From positions 1 through 30,231 of the forward strand of contig JAEWPH010000213.1 in the NCBI GenBank assembly GCA_023460715.1: DNA of 30,231 bases. Reading direction: 5' to 3'. The notes beneath the pieces are model-generated. The model did no database searches. It was given only the letters and a program-made list of their open reading frames with translations, and was not told the DNA's origin. The stretch comes from Pseudomonadota bacterium. Its GTDB lineage: Bacteria > Pseudomonadota > Gammaproteobacteria > Burkholderiales > Burkholderiaceae_C. Each line of letters begins with the position of its first letter. Position 1 is the stretch's first letter. Below, piece by piece: positions 1-10,337 of this stretch. Position numbers and translations under genes: made by a program.

Positions 1-1
1 G

Positions 2-1336
2 CTCAGGTTGCCCTGGCCGTCCAGCGTGGGCGACCTGGCCCGCTGGTGGGAGCGCCAGCAAGACCCGCTGCTGGTGGAGCTGATCGAGGCGGGGCAGGCC
101 GTGAGCCCCAGCGTCGCCCAGTCGGCCACCCGGCTGGCCCAGGCGCGCCAGGCGCGTGTGAATGCCCGCGCGGCCCTGCTGCCCACGCTGGACGGCCAGG
201 GCAACCTGAGCCGCGGCTCCAACGAGAACGCCGGCGGCATCGCCACCACAGGGCAGATCGGTCTGCAGTCCAGCTGGGAGATCGACCTGTTCGGCGGCAA
301 CGCCGCGGCCAGCGACGCCGCCCGCGAGCGCCTGGCCGGGGCGCAGGCGCAGTGGCACGAGGCGCGCGTCTCGGTGGCGGCCGAGGTGGCCCAGCAGTAC
401 AGCAGCTGGCGCCACTGCGCGCAGCAGCTGGCAGTGGCCGAGTCGGACGCCCGTTCGCGCGGCGAGACGGCGCGCCTGTCGGGCGAGAGCGAACGCGCCG
501 GCTTCACCGCGCCCGCTACCGCCGCCCTGGCCGATGCCAGCTTCTCCGAAGGCAAGGTGCGCGCGGCCCAGCAGCGCATGCAGTGCGAGGTGGATCTCAA
601 GACCCTGGTGGCGCTCACCGGGCTGGACGAGCCCGCGCTGCGCGCGCGCCTAGCCGCTGCGGGGCCGCTGCAGCCCGCGCCCGATGCGTTGTTCACCATC
701 GACAGCCTGCCGGCGCAGGTGCTGGCCCAGCGGCCCGATGTGTACGCGGCCGAGCGCGAGGTGGCCGCCGCCAGCGCCGACGTGGGCACCGCCCAGGCGC
801 AGCGCTACCCGCGCCTCACGCTCGGCGGCTCCATCGGCCGCGGGCAGGTGCGCACGCGCGGCACCAGCGTGACCAGCAACGTCTGGTCCATCGGCCCGCT
901 GGCGCTGAGCGTGCCGCTGTTCGACGGCGGGCAGCGCGCCGCCCAGGTGGACACGGCCCGCGCCCAGTACGACGAGGCCGCGCAGGTCTACCGCGCCACC
1001 GTGCGGCAGGCCGTGAGCGAGGTCGAGCAGGCGCTGGTGCGTCTGGCCAGCACCGCCGAGCGCAGCGGCGACGCCCAGCGCGCCGCCGCCGGCTACCGCC
1101 AGTCGTTCGAGGCCACGCAGGCCCGCTGGCGCGCCGGCCTGGCCAGCCTGGTGGAGCTGGAGGACGCCCGCCGCGCGCAGCTGGCGTCCGAGACCGCGCT
1201 GGTCACGCTGCAGCAGGAGCGCATGGCCGCCTGGATCGCGCTGTACCGCGCGGCCGGTGGCGGCTGGGATGCGCAACAGCCACCGCCGCCACCGCCGCAG
1301 GCGCTGGCCAGAGGCACCGATGCGGCCCCACGCTGA
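2..1336 (+). CDS. RND efflux outer-membrane factor, NodT/OprM-type (5' end missing)
   Basis: Outer-membrane channel of a tripartite RND efflux pump. The reading frame is open to the left edge, so the signal peptide and lipobox expected for the NodT family lie outside the window; the visible 444 residues are about the family length minus 30-50. Two TolC-type OEP repeats are visible: long Ala/Gln/Arg-rich helices (for example SVAQSATRLAQARQAR and the EVAQQYSSWRHCAQQLAVAE region) alternating with short strands such as LTLGGSIGRG and ALSVPLFDGGQR. The second repeat carries the usual LAQRPDVYAAEREVAAASADV stretch in shorter form (residues about 235-260). The tail is a short proline run (QQPPPPPP) after the last helix. 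The adaptor and permease genes follow on the same strand, so this is the first of three pump genes seen here. Substrate cannot be told from sequence. Confidence 0.93.
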   Translation, partial: LRLPWPSSVGDLARWWERQQDPLLVELIEAGQAVSPSVAQSATRLAQARQARVNARAALLPTLDGQGNLSRGSNENAGGIATTGQIGLQSSWEIDLFGGNAAASDAARERLAGAQAQWHEARVSVAAEVAQQYSSWRHCAQQLAVAESDARSRGETARLSGESERAGFTAPATAALADASFSEGKVRAAQQRMQCEVDLKTLVALTGLDEPALRARLAAAGPLQPAPDALFTIDSLPAQVLAQRPDVYAAEREVAAASADVGTAQAQRYPRLTLGGSIGRGQVRTRGTSVTSNVWSIGPLALSVPLFDGGQRAAQVDTARAQYDEAAQVYRATVRQAVSEVEQALVRLASTAERSGDAQRAAAGYRQSFEATQARWRAGLASLVELEDARRAQLASETALVTLQQERMAAWIALYRAAGGGWDAQQPPPPPPQALARGTDAAPR

Positions 1337-1405
1337 ACGCCTGGCCCGCAGCCTTCACCGATTCGATTGACCGACAGACTGACCGACCGCATGACCGGAG
1401 CTTCC

Positions 1406-2581
1406 ATGCAGCGTATGCCTTCCCCTTCCGCCCTTCTGGCCGTTGCGGCCCTGTGCGTGCTGGCCACCGCCGGCGCCCTGCTGCTGCCGTCCACCACCCG
1501 CGCCGCAGGCGATGACGCCAAGGCGCAGGCCCCGCGCCCCGCCCTGGCCGTGACGGCCACCCAGCCCACGCGCTCGGCCATCGACCTGCGCCTGCCGGCC
1601 AACGGCAACATCGCCGCTTGGCAGGAGGCCGTCATCGGCGCCGAGAGCAACGGCCTGCGCCTGACCGAGGTGCGCGTGAACGTGGGCGACGTGGTCCGCG
1701 CCGGCCAGGTGCTGGCCAGCTTCGCGCCCGAGACGGTGCAGGCCGATGTGGCGCAGTCGCGCGCCAGCCTGCTGGAGGCCCAGGCCAACGCTGCCGAGGC
1801 CGCCGCCAACGCCGACCGCGCCCGCACGCTCACGCAGTCCGGCGCGTTGAGCCAGCAGCAGATCCAGCAGTACGCCACGGCCTCTCAGACCGCCCAGGCG
1901 CGGGTGGAGGCGGCGCAGGCGGCCCTCAATGCGCAGCGGCTGCGGCTGCGCCACACGCAGGTGGTGGCGCCGGACGCGGGCGTGATCTCGTCGCGCACGG
2001 CCACGGTGGGCGCCGTGGTGGGCGCGGGCGCCGAGCTGTTCCGCATGGTGCGCAAGGGCCGCCTGGAATGGCGCGCCGAGGTCACGTCCACCGAGCTGCC
2101 GCGCATCCGCCCCGGCACCAAGGTGCGCGTGACGGCGGCCAGCGGCGCGCAGGTGGACGGCACGGCGCGCATGGTCGCGCCCACGGTGGACCCGCAGACG
2201 CGCAACGCGCTGGTCTACGTGGACCTGCCCGCGCACCCGGACGTGCGCGCGGGCATGTTCGCGCGGGGCGATTTTCTGCTGGGCGCGCGCGACGCGCTCA
2301 GCGTGCCGCAGACCGCCGTGGTGGTGCGCGACGGCTTCAGCAGCGTGTTCGAGATCGGCGAAGGCAACCGCGTGGTGATGCGCCGCGTGCAGACCGGCCA
2401 GCGCGTGGGCGACCGGGTGGAGATCGCCTCGGGCCTGCAGCCCGGCGTGCAGATCGTGGAGCGCGGTGGCGCGTTCCTGAACGACGGCGATCTGGTGCGC
2501 GTGCAGGCCGCTGCGCCCGCAGGTTCAGCATCCAATCCGGCGCCAGCGCAATCAGCACCTGCGCAGCCAGCTACCAAATAA
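1406..2581 (+). CDS. RND efflux periplasmic adaptor (membrane fusion protein, HlyD/AcrA family)
   Basis: Bridges the inner-membrane permease and the outer-membrane channel. I place the start at ATG 1406 because GGAG lies five bases upstream; a TTG at 1367 and an ATG at 1391 are in frame but lack a ribosome site. The 391-residue protein begins with a signal-anchor (ALLAVAALCVLATAGALLL). It then has the first lipoyl half (GNIAAWQEAVIGAESNGL, then VNVGDVVRAGQVLASF), a Gln/Ala-rich helical hairpin, the second lipoyl half (VVAPDAGVISSRTATVGAVV) and the beta-barrel and membrane-proximal domains (VDPQTRNALVYVDLP, DVRAGMFARGDF). It is 69 bases after the channel gene and its stop overlaps the TAAGGAG of the next ribosome site, so it is co-transcribed with its neighbours. 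A low-complexity Ala/Pro/Gln tail ends the protein. Confidence 0.93.
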   Translation: MQRMPSPSALLAVAALCVLATAGALLLPSTTRAAGDDAKAQAPRPALAVTATQPTRSAIDLRLPANGNIAAWQEAVIGAESNGLRLTEVRVNVGDVVRAGQVLASFAPETVQADVAQSRASLLEAQANAAEAAANADRARTLTQSGALSQQQIQQYATASQTAQARVEAAQAALNAQRLRLRHTQVVAPDAGVISSRTATVGAVVGAGAELFRMVRKGRLEWRAEVTSTELPRIRPGTKVRVTAASGAQVDGTARMVAPTVDPQTRNALVYVDLPAHPDVRAGMFARGDFLLGARDALSVPQTAVVVRDGFSSVFEIGEGNRVVMRRVQTGQRVGDRVEIASGLQPGVQIVERGGAFLNDGDLVRVQAAAPAGSASNPAPAQSAPAQPATK

Positions 2582-2591
2582 GGAGCAAGCC

Positions 2592-2633
2592 ATGACTTGC
2601 ACCCCCGCCCTGACCGCAAGGACCGCGCCATGA
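2592..2633 (+). CDS. Candidate 13-codon leader peptide coupled to the RND permease
   Basis: A short frame, MTCTPALTARTAP, starts eight bases after a strong AAGGAG site that is fused to the adaptor stop (TAAGGAG). Its TGA stop overlaps the ATG of the permease as ATGA (2630-2633). The permease ATG itself has no good ribosome site of its own (GCAAGGACCGCGCC upstream). The arrangement fits translational coupling by a reinitiating leader. No homology can be claimed for so short a peptide; it may be a by-product of moved start codons. Confidence 0.4.
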   Translation: MTCTPALTARTAP

Positions 2634-5600
2634 ACCTGTCCGCCTGGTCCATCCGCAACCCGATTCCGGCGGCCATGCTGTTCGTGCTGCTCACGCTGGC
2701 CGGCCTGCTGTCGTTCCGCGCCATGAAGGTGCAGAACTTCCCCGACATGGATCTGCCGGTGGTGATGGTCACCGCCGCGCTGCCCGGCGCCGCGCCGGGG
2801 CAGCTCGAATCCGACGTGGCGCGCAAGATCGAGAACGCCATCGCCACCACGCAGGGGCTCAAGCACATCACCACCACGCTGGTGGACGGCACGGCCACCA
2901 TCGCGGCCGAGTTCCAGCTGGAAAAACCCGTGCAGGAAGCCGTGGACGACGTGCGCTCGGCCGTGAGCCGCGTGCGCGCCGACATGCCGGCCGACCTGCG
3001 CGACCCGATCATCGCCAAGCTGGAGCTGTCGTCGCAGCCCATCCTGGCCTTCGCCATCGCCTCCGACCGCATGGACGACGAGTCGCTGTCGTGGTTCGTG
3101 GACGACACGCTCACCCGCCGCCTGCTGGCCGTGCAGGGCGTGGGCGCGGTAAGCCGCGTGGGCGGCGTGCAGCGCGAGGTGCGCGTGGCGCTCGACCCGC
3201 TCAAGCTGCAGGCGCTCAACGCCACCGCGTCCGACGTGTCGCGCCAGCTGCGCGCCATCCAGGTCGAGAACGCGGGCGGCCGCGCCGACCTGGGGGGCAC
3301 CGAACAGCCCCTGCGCACCATCGCCACCGTGCAGACCGCGCAGGAGCTGGCCGCCATGGACATCGCCCTGTCCGACGGCCGGCACATCCGCCTGGACCAG
3401 GTCGCCACCGTGAGCGACACCGTGGCCGAGCAGCGCACGGGCGCGCTGCTGGACGGCAAGCCGGTGATCGGCTTCGAGGTGTCGCGCAGCCGGGGCGCCA
3501 GCGAGGTGGACGTGGGCGCCGGCGTGCAGCGCGCGCTCGACGCCCTGCTGGCCGAGCACCCCGACCTGAAGCTCACGCGCACCTTCGACTTCGTGCGCAT
3601 CGCGCAGGACGAGTACGACAGCTCCATGCGCCTGCTGTACGAAGGCGCCCTCCTGGCCGTGGTGGTGGTGTGGCTGTTCCTGCGCAACTGGCGGGCCACC
3701 ATCGTGTCGGCGGTGGCGCTGCCGCTGTCGGTCATTCCGGCCTTCATCGGCATGCACCTGCTGGGCTTTTCCATCAACATCATCACGCTGCTGGCGCTGT
3801 CGCTGGTGGTGGGCATCCTGGTGGACGACGCCATCGTGGAGGTGGAGAACATCGTGCGCCACCTGCGCATGGGCAAGAGCCCGTACCAGGCGGCGATGGA
3901 GGCCGCCGACGAGATCGGCCTGGCCGTGATCGCCACCACCTTCACGCTGATCGCCGTGTTCCTGCCCACGGCCTTCATGAGCGGCATCGCCGGGCGCTTC
4001 TTCAAGCAGTTCGGCTGGACGGCGGCGCTGGCCGTGTTCGCCTCGCTGGTGGTGGCGCGGCTGCTCACGCCCATGATGGCGGCCTACATCATGAAGCCGC
4101 TGGTGGGCCAGGAGAAAGAGCCGCGCTGGCTGGCGCAGTACATGCGCGCCTCCGCCTGGTGCCTGAAGCACCGGGTGCTGACGCTGGCGGGGGCCTTCGT
4201 GTTCTTCATCGCGTCGCTGGCGCTGATTCCGCTGCTGCCCTCGGGCTTCATTCCGGCGGACGACAACGAGCAGACCCAGGTCACGCTGGAACTGCCACCC
4301 GGCACCCGCTTGGCCGAGACGAAGGCCGTGGTGGCGCAGGCGGCCGAGCGGCTGCGCAGCGTGGGCCACATCGAGAGCATCTACACGGCCATCGGCGGCG
4401 GGGCCTCCGGCGCCGACCCGTTCGCGGGCTCCAGCAGCGGTGATCCGCGCAAGGCCACGATGACGCTGCGGCTGGGTGCGCGCGGCGAGCGCCCGCTCAA
4501 GCAGGCCATCGAGCAGCAACTGCGCGCCGCGCTGGAAGACCTGCCCGGCGTGCGCGTGAAGATCGGCCTGGGCGGATCGAACGACAAGTACGTGCTGGCG
4601 TTGGCCAGCGAAGACCCGCAGGCCCTGGCCACGGCCGCCCGCGCCGTGGAGCGCGACATCCGCACCATCCCCGGCATCGGCGGGGTGAGCTCGACCGCCA
4701 GCCTGGTGCGCCCCGAGATCGCCGTGCGGCCGGACTTCGCCCGCGCCGCCGACCTGGGCGTGACCAGCAACGCCATCGCCGAGACGCTGCGCGTGGCCAC
4801 CGTCGGCGACTACGACCAGTACCTGCCCAAGCTCAACCTGGCGCAGCGGCAGGTGCCCATCGTCGTGCGCCTGAACGACACGGCCCGCCAGGACCTGTCG
4901 GTGCTGGAGCGCCTGGCCGTGCCCGGCGCCAAGGGCCCCGTGCGTCTGGGCGAGGTCGCCACGCTGGAAGTGGCCGGCGGCCCGGCCGTCATCAGCCGCT
5001 ATGACCGCTCGCGCAACGTCAACTTCGAAATCGAGCTGGGCGCGCGGGGCCTGGGCGAGGTGACCGAGGCGGTGAAGCACCTGCCCGCCGTGCGCGGCCT
5101 GCCCGCCAGCGTGCGCCTGATCGACGTGGGCGATGCCGAGATGATGGGCGAGCTGTTCGCCAGCTTCGGCCTGGCGATGCTGACCGGCGTGGTCTGCATC
5201 TATATCGTGCTGGTGCTGCTGTTCAAGGACTTCCTGCAGCCGGTGACCATCCTGATGGCGCTGCCGCTGTCGCTCGGCGGCGCCTTCGTGGGGCTGCTGA
5301 TCGCGGGCAAGAGCTTCTCGATGCCGTCGCTCATCGGGCTGATCATGCTGATGGGCATCGCTACCAAGAATTCCATCCTGCTGGTCGAGTACGCCATCGT
5401 GGCGCGGCGCGGGCACGACGGAAGCGACGGCCGGCCGGCCATCGCGGGCATGAGCCGCTGGGACGCGCTGCTGGACGCCTGCCACAAGCGCGCGCGCCCC
5501 ATCATCATGACCACGCTGGCCATGGGCGCCGGCATGATGCCCATCGCCCTGGCGCTGGGCAGCGCGGACATGAGCTTCCGCTCCCCGATGGCGGTGGCGG

Positions 5601-5761
5601 TGATCGGCGGGCTGATCACCTCCACCATCCTGAGCCTGCTGGTGGTGCCCGCCGTGTTCACCTATGTGGACGACTTCGAGCAGTGGTTCCAGCGCAAGGT
5701 GATGCGGCGCAAGCCGGCGGCCCCGCCACCCGCTGGCGCAGCAGGCGATACGCCGGCCTGA
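2630..5761 (+). CDS. RND multidrug efflux permease (HAE-1/AcrB-like)
   Basis: Proton-driven inner-membrane pump subunit; 1,043 residues, the normal length for HAE-1 permeases. The start at ATG 2630 gives the canonical N-terminus MNLSAWSIRNPIPAAML; an upstream TTG (2597) would add eleven atypical residues. TM4 contains GILVDDAIVEVENIV with the paired Asp residues of the proton relay, and TM10 contains GIATKNSILLVEYA with the relay Lys. Two large periplasmic loops lie between TM1-2 and TM7-8, and the C-terminal part shows PIIMTTLAMGAGMMPIALALG, typical of TM11. The gene is third in the pump operon, and the ATGA overlap with a leader frame suggests coupled translation. The C-terminus is a short Pro/Ala tail. 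A repeat element begins about 12 bases downstream. Confidence 0.95.
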   Translation: MNLSAWSIRNPIPAAMLFVLLTLAGLLSFRAMKVQNFPDMDLPVVMVTAALPGAAPGQLESDVARKIENAIATTQGLKHITTTLVDGTATIAAEFQLEKPVQEAVDDVRSAVSRVRADMPADLRDPIIAKLELSSQPILAFAIASDRMDDESLSWFVDDTLTRRLLAVQGVGAVSRVGGVQREVRVALDPLKLQALNATASDVSRQLRAIQVENAGGRADLGGTEQPLRTIATVQTAQELAAMDIALSDGRHIRLDQVATVSDTVAEQRTGALLDGKPVIGFEVSRSRGASEVDVGAGVQRALDALLAEHPDLKLTRTFDFVRIAQDEYDSSMRLLYEGALLAVVVVWLFLRNWRATIVSAVALPLSVIPAFIGMHLLGFSINIITLLALSLVVGILVDDAIVEVENIVRHLRMGKSPYQAAMEAADEIGLAVIATTFTLIAVFLPTAFMSGIAGRFFKQFGWTAALAVFASLVVARLLTPMMAAYIMKPLVGQEKEPRWLAQYMRASAWCLKHRVLTLAGAFVFFIASLALIPLLPSGFIPADDNEQTQVTLELPPGTRLAETKAVVAQAAERLRSVGHIESIYTAIGGGASGADPFAGSSSGDPRKATMTLRLGARGERPLKQAIEQQLRAALEDLPGVRVKIGLGGSNDKYVLALASEDPQALATAARAVERDIRTIPGIGGVSSTASLVRPEIAVRPDFARAADLGVTSNAIAETLRVATVGDYDQYLPKLNLAQRQVPIVVRLNDTARQDLSVLERLAVPGAKGPVRLGEVATLEVAGGPAVISRYDRSRNVNFEIELGARGLGEVTEAVKHLPAVRGLPASVRLIDVGDAEMMGELFASFGLAMLTGVVCIYIVLVLLFKDFLQPVTILMALPLSLGGAFVGLLIAGKSFSMPSLIGLIMLMGIATKNSILLVEYAIVARRGHDGSDGRPAIAGMSRWDALLDACHKRARPIIMTTLAMGAGMMPIALALGSADMSFRSPMAVAVIGGLITSTILSLLVVPAVFTYVDDFEQWFQRKVMRRKPAAPPPAGAAGDTPA

Positions 5762-5772
5762 CGGGAGATTGA

Positions 5773-5833
5773 AGCCTTTTCGGCCCCTGGCGCTTACTGG
5801 ATAAGCGCATACAGATATTATTATGATAGCAAT
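5773..5833 (+). repeat. Dispersed repeat element, copy A
   Basis: An imperfect 50-60 bp element whose core is a perfect inverted repeat GCGCTTA-CTGGA-TAAGCGC (5790-5808), followed by an AT-rich arm ending GATAGCAA. The same layout (AGCGCTT, a 5-7 base loop, AAGCGCT, then an AT-rich GCTATnnTTT arm) recurs at 10338, 12953, 16971, 24590 and 29300. It lies directly after the permease gene and could fold in the 3' end of its transcript. Confidence 0.7.
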
Positions 5834-5946
5834 AGGCCGAGCGCGGTGGACATTAGGCACCGCGCCGGTCCGCTGAACAGCCGGGGTTTGCACGGGCTCG
5901 CGCAGGCTTCGGCGGGGTGCATGGCGCACGATAATCGCGCACCACC

Positions 5947-7149
5947 ATGAACCTCGTCGCGCTGAACATCGACTCCATCCCGCTGGGCCAGCCCCTGCCC
6001 TTCATCCTGCGGGGCGAGGACGGCACGCTGCTGGCGAACAAGGGGTTCGTGATCCGCAACCGCGAGGAACTCAGCGCCGTGGTGGCCCGGGGCCGCGGCC
6101 TGTGCGTGGACACCGACGAGTCGGGCGACAGCCACCGCGCCTACCTGGCGCAGCTGCAGAAGATGCTGCTGTCGGACTCGTCCCTCGGGCAGATCGCCTC
6201 CATGAAGATCAGCGCCGGCGCGCAGGCCCAGCGCACGGACGACGCCCGCCCCTTCCCCGACTGGCCCGAACTGCAGCTGCGCACCACGCAGCTGCTGCGC
6301 GCCCCGCAGGCGAGCGACTTCCTGGACCGCTTCCATGCGCTGCACGACGAGCTGGCCCGCTGGACCGCCCAGGCACCTGACGCCACGTTGCTCGCGCTGA
6401 TCTACCTGTCGGCCCAGGAAACGCAGATGTACAGCGCCACGCATGCCCTGCTCGTGGGCTGCGTGACCATGCTCAGCGCACGCGAGACCCTGCGCTGGCC
6501 CGAAGAGCGCGTGCAGCGCACCGGGCTGGCCGCGCTGTCGATGAACATCGCCATGACGGCGCTGCAGGACCAACTGGCGCTGCAGACGCAGCCGCTCACG
6601 GCCGAGCAGATGCACGCCATCGAAACGCACGCCGACCGCTCCGAGGCGCTGCTGCGCCAGCTCGGCGTGACCGACGCCAGCTGGCTGGAGGCCGTGCGCA
6701 GCCACCACCACCGCCAGCCCGGCCCGCTGGCGGGCCGCAGCGAAGGTTTGCAGATGGCGCGGCTGATCCAGCGCGCCGACATCTTCGGCGCCCGCATGGC
6801 GCCCCGCGCCACGCGCCATCCCATGGCCGTCACGGCAGCCATGCAGGCGAGCTATTACGACGAAGAGCAGCGCGTGGACGAAGCCGGCGCCGCGCTGGTC
6901 AAGACGGTAGGCGTGTACCCGCCCGGCGCCTTCGTGCGGCTGGCCAGCCAGGAAGTCGGCGTCGTCCTGCGCCGCGGCAGCAGCGCCACCACGCCGCGCG
7001 TGGCCGTGGTGCTCAACCGCAGCGGCATGGCCACGGGCGAGCCCATCCCCCGCGACACCGCCCAGCCGCAGTGGAAGATCGCCGCCCCTGTGGCCCAGCG
7101 CGAGGTGCGCGCACAGTTCCCCCTGCAGCGCCTGTTGACGCTGGTCTGA
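5947..7149 (+). CDS. Degenerate HD-GYP-like protein
   Basis: 400 residues with the three-part layout of betaproteobacterial HD-GYP proteins. An N-terminal domain (GEDGTLLANKGFVIRNREEL) comes first, then an all-helical HD-type core at about 140-300, then a C-terminal module (VGVYPPGAFVRLASQEVGVV). The core can be aligned by eye with active HD-GYP phosphodiesterases, but the metal ligands are lost: the LLHDIGK position reads LSMNIAM, and no GYP follows the helix ending AVRSHHHR, where GRSEGLQMARLIQRADIF takes up the later conserved helix. It is therefore probably not an active cyclic-di-GMP phosphodiesterase and may act as a binding or scaffold protein; that is inference. Start at ATG 5947, without a strong ribosome site. 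No operon partner is obvious; a gap of 163 bases separates it from the next gene. Confidence 0.7.
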   Translation: MNLVALNIDSIPLGQPLPFILRGEDGTLLANKGFVIRNREELSAVVARGRGLCVDTDESGDSHRAYLAQLQKMLLSDSSLGQIASMKISAGAQAQRTDDARPFPDWPELQLRTTQLLRAPQASDFLDRFHALHDELARWTAQAPDATLLALIYLSAQETQMYSATHALLVGCVTMLSARETLRWPEERVQRTGLAALSMNIAMTALQDQLALQTQPLTAEQMHAIETHADRSEALLRQLGVTDASWLEAVRSHHHRQPGPLAGRSEGLQMARLIQRADIFGARMAPRATRHPMAVTAAMQASYYDEEQRVDEAGAALVKTVGVYPPGAFVRLASQEVGVVLRRGSSATTPRVAVVLNRSGMATGEPIPRDTAQPQWKIAAPVAQREVRAQFPLQRLLTLV

Positions 7150-7312
7150 GGGGCTGCGAGCGGCCCCGCCGCAGACGCGAACCGATGGTCGCAGTGCCGG
7201 TTTCGCGCAACGAAGTGAAACCCCCGTTGCCAGCCACAGCATCGCCGGCCGCGGTGCATCGCCACCCGAAGCATGGTGCAATCCGCCGCATCACCGCTTT
7301 CAAGGACCGCCC

Positions 7313-7903
7313 ATGCGCCGCCGCCTCTGCCTGCCCGCTCTGCTGACCGCCAGCCTGCTGGCCGCCCTGCCCGCTGCCGCGGCCGATGGCGCCGCGGGCC
7401 CCGCCCCCGCCTCTGCGGGCTGCCCCGCCCTGCTGAATCACAGTTTCGACCGCCTGCAGGACGAAGCCCCCCAGTCGCTGTGCCAGTACCGCGGGAAGGT
7501 GCTGCTCGTCGTCAATACCGCCAGCTACTGCGGCTTTACCGGCCAGTACAAGGGCCTGGAGGCGCTGTATGCCAAGTACCGCGACCAGGGCCTGGTGGTG
7601 CTGGGCTTCCCGTCCAACGACTTCGCGCAGGAAACCGGCAGTAACACCCAGATCGCCGACTTCTGCGAAAACACGTTCGGTGTGAAGTTTCCGATGTTCT
7701 CCAAGAGCCAGGTGCGCGGAAGCGGGGCCTCGGCGTTCTACCGGCAACTGGCCGAGCAGGGTGGACAGGCGCCACGCTGGAACTTCCACAAGTACGTGGT
7801 GGGCCGCAGCGGCACCGTGGTCGGCAGCTTCGGCAGTTCGGTCGACCCGCAGAGCAAGCCGGTGGTCGACGCCATCGAGCGGCAACTGGCCGCCAAGCCG
7901 TGA
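7313..7903 (+). CDS. Exported glutathione-peroxidase-like thiol peroxidase
   Basis: 196 residues with an N-terminal signal peptide (MRRRLCLPALLTASLLAALP, likely cut after AAA). It has the thioredoxin-like GPx fold: VVNTASYCGFTGQYKGLEAL with the peroxidatic Cys, then GFPSNDFAQETGSN, and RWNFHKYVV, which carries the Trp-Asn pair. The catalytic Gln of the usual NQF motif is Asp here (SNDF), a change I believe is shared by many bacterial members, so activity may remain. Three further Cys residues (C37, C57 and the ADFCENTF Cys) could resolve the sulfenic acid. Likely role: peroxide removal in the periplasm. It is monocistronic and its 3' flank contains the putative small RNA described below. Confidence 0.85.
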   Translation: MRRRLCLPALLTASLLAALPAAAADGAAGPAPASAGCPALLNHSFDRLQDEAPQSLCQYRGKVLLVVNTASYCGFTGQYKGLEALYAKYRDQGLVVLGFPSNDFAQETGSNTQIADFCENTFGVKFPMFSKSQVRGSGASAFYRQLAEQGGQAPRWNFHKYVVGRSGTVVGSFGSSVDPQSKPVVDAIERQLAAKP

Positions 7904-7941
7904 CCCGCCCGGCGCCTAGCACCGGTAGCTGACAATTAATT

Positions 7942-7947
7942 TACAAT
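7942..7947 (+). promoter_or_regulatory. -10-like box of the candidate small RNA
   Basis: TACAAT sits in an AT-rich stretch (7931-7950) in an otherwise GC-rich region, 8-10 bases before the first stable hairpin. A CTGACA lies nearby at 7929 but at the wrong spacing for a -35, so the promoter is only a suggestion. Confidence 0.35.
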
Positions 7948-7954
7948 TTTGCGG

Positions 7955-8126
7955 ATGGGGCTTGGAACTTCGGCAACAAGCCCCACTCTATTGGTGAAGG
8001 TTGCAGAAATACAACCACCCATTTACTGTTGCGAAGCCTTTTGGATCGTTCGATTCAACTGAAACCCTGAAGCGCTTCTCCTCCCTCCCTCTCTTATTTC
8101 GTTTCGGGACGCTTCGCAACTTTTTT
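7955..8126 (+). ncRNA. Candidate small RNA with CU-rich (anti-Shine-Dalgarno-like) loop
   Basis: About 170 bases with no credible gene but clear RNA structure. Hairpin 1 is GGGGCTTG/CAAGCCCC (7957-7964 with 7977-7984). Hairpin 2 is GGTTG/CAACC (7999-8003 with 8012-8016). A perfect 10-bp stem GTTGCGAAGC/GCTTCGCAAC (8028-8037 with 8111-8120) is followed by six T residues (8121-8126), as in an intrinsic terminator. Inside it a 7-pair stem (8059-8065 with 8101-8107) presents a loop containing CTTCTCCTCCCTCCCTCTCT (8075-8094), which includes CCTCC, the anti-Shine-Dalgarno core. Loops of this kind occur in small RNAs that bind ribosome sites, and a betaproteobacterial 'toxic small RNA' family in Rfam is, as I recall, of this type. 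Identity with that family is inference. No gene lies downstream on this strand, so a riboswitch is unlikely. Confidence 0.55.
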
Positions 8127-8134
8127 ATGCCGCA

Positions 8135-8172
8135 AAAAAAGCGCCTTCTGCCAGAGCAGACGGCGCTTTTTT
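8135..8172 (-). terminator. Bidirectional intrinsic terminator
   Basis: Seventeen-base arms (8135-8151 and 8156-8172) with one mismatch and a four-base loop: AAAAAAGCGCC... pairing with ...GGCGCTTTTTT. On the minus strand it lies 38 bases after the GST stop and runs into a T tract; on the plus strand it would back up the small RNA terminator. Confidence 0.9.
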
Positions 8173-8209
8173 CTTGGGTGACGCCCGGCTGCGGGCGGGC
8201 GCGCGAAGA

Positions 8210-10321
<2,112 letters not shown>

Positions 10322-10337
10322 CGCCACCTTTTGAACC

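Noticed and set aside
2552..5929. Long open frame of 1,125 codons on the minus strand over the RND permease
   Set aside because: His/Gln/Gly/Arg-rich translation typical of a third-position GC mirror; the plus-strand frame has all permease motifs.
5821..7281. 486-codon minus-strand frame over the HD-GYP-like gene
   Set aside because: Mirror frame, with no start site or motif; the plus-strand protein is structured and has a family layout.
7929..7950. A tac-like promoter (TGACAATTAAT)
   Set aside because: The -35-like part is similar but no -10 lies 16-18 bases downstream of it; only a TACAAT at wrong spacing.
7955..8126. 6S RNA, SRP RNA or tmRNA identity for the small RNA
   Set aside because: The ends do not pair to a long rod as in 6S RNA, and the SRP and tmRNA hallmark sequences are missing.
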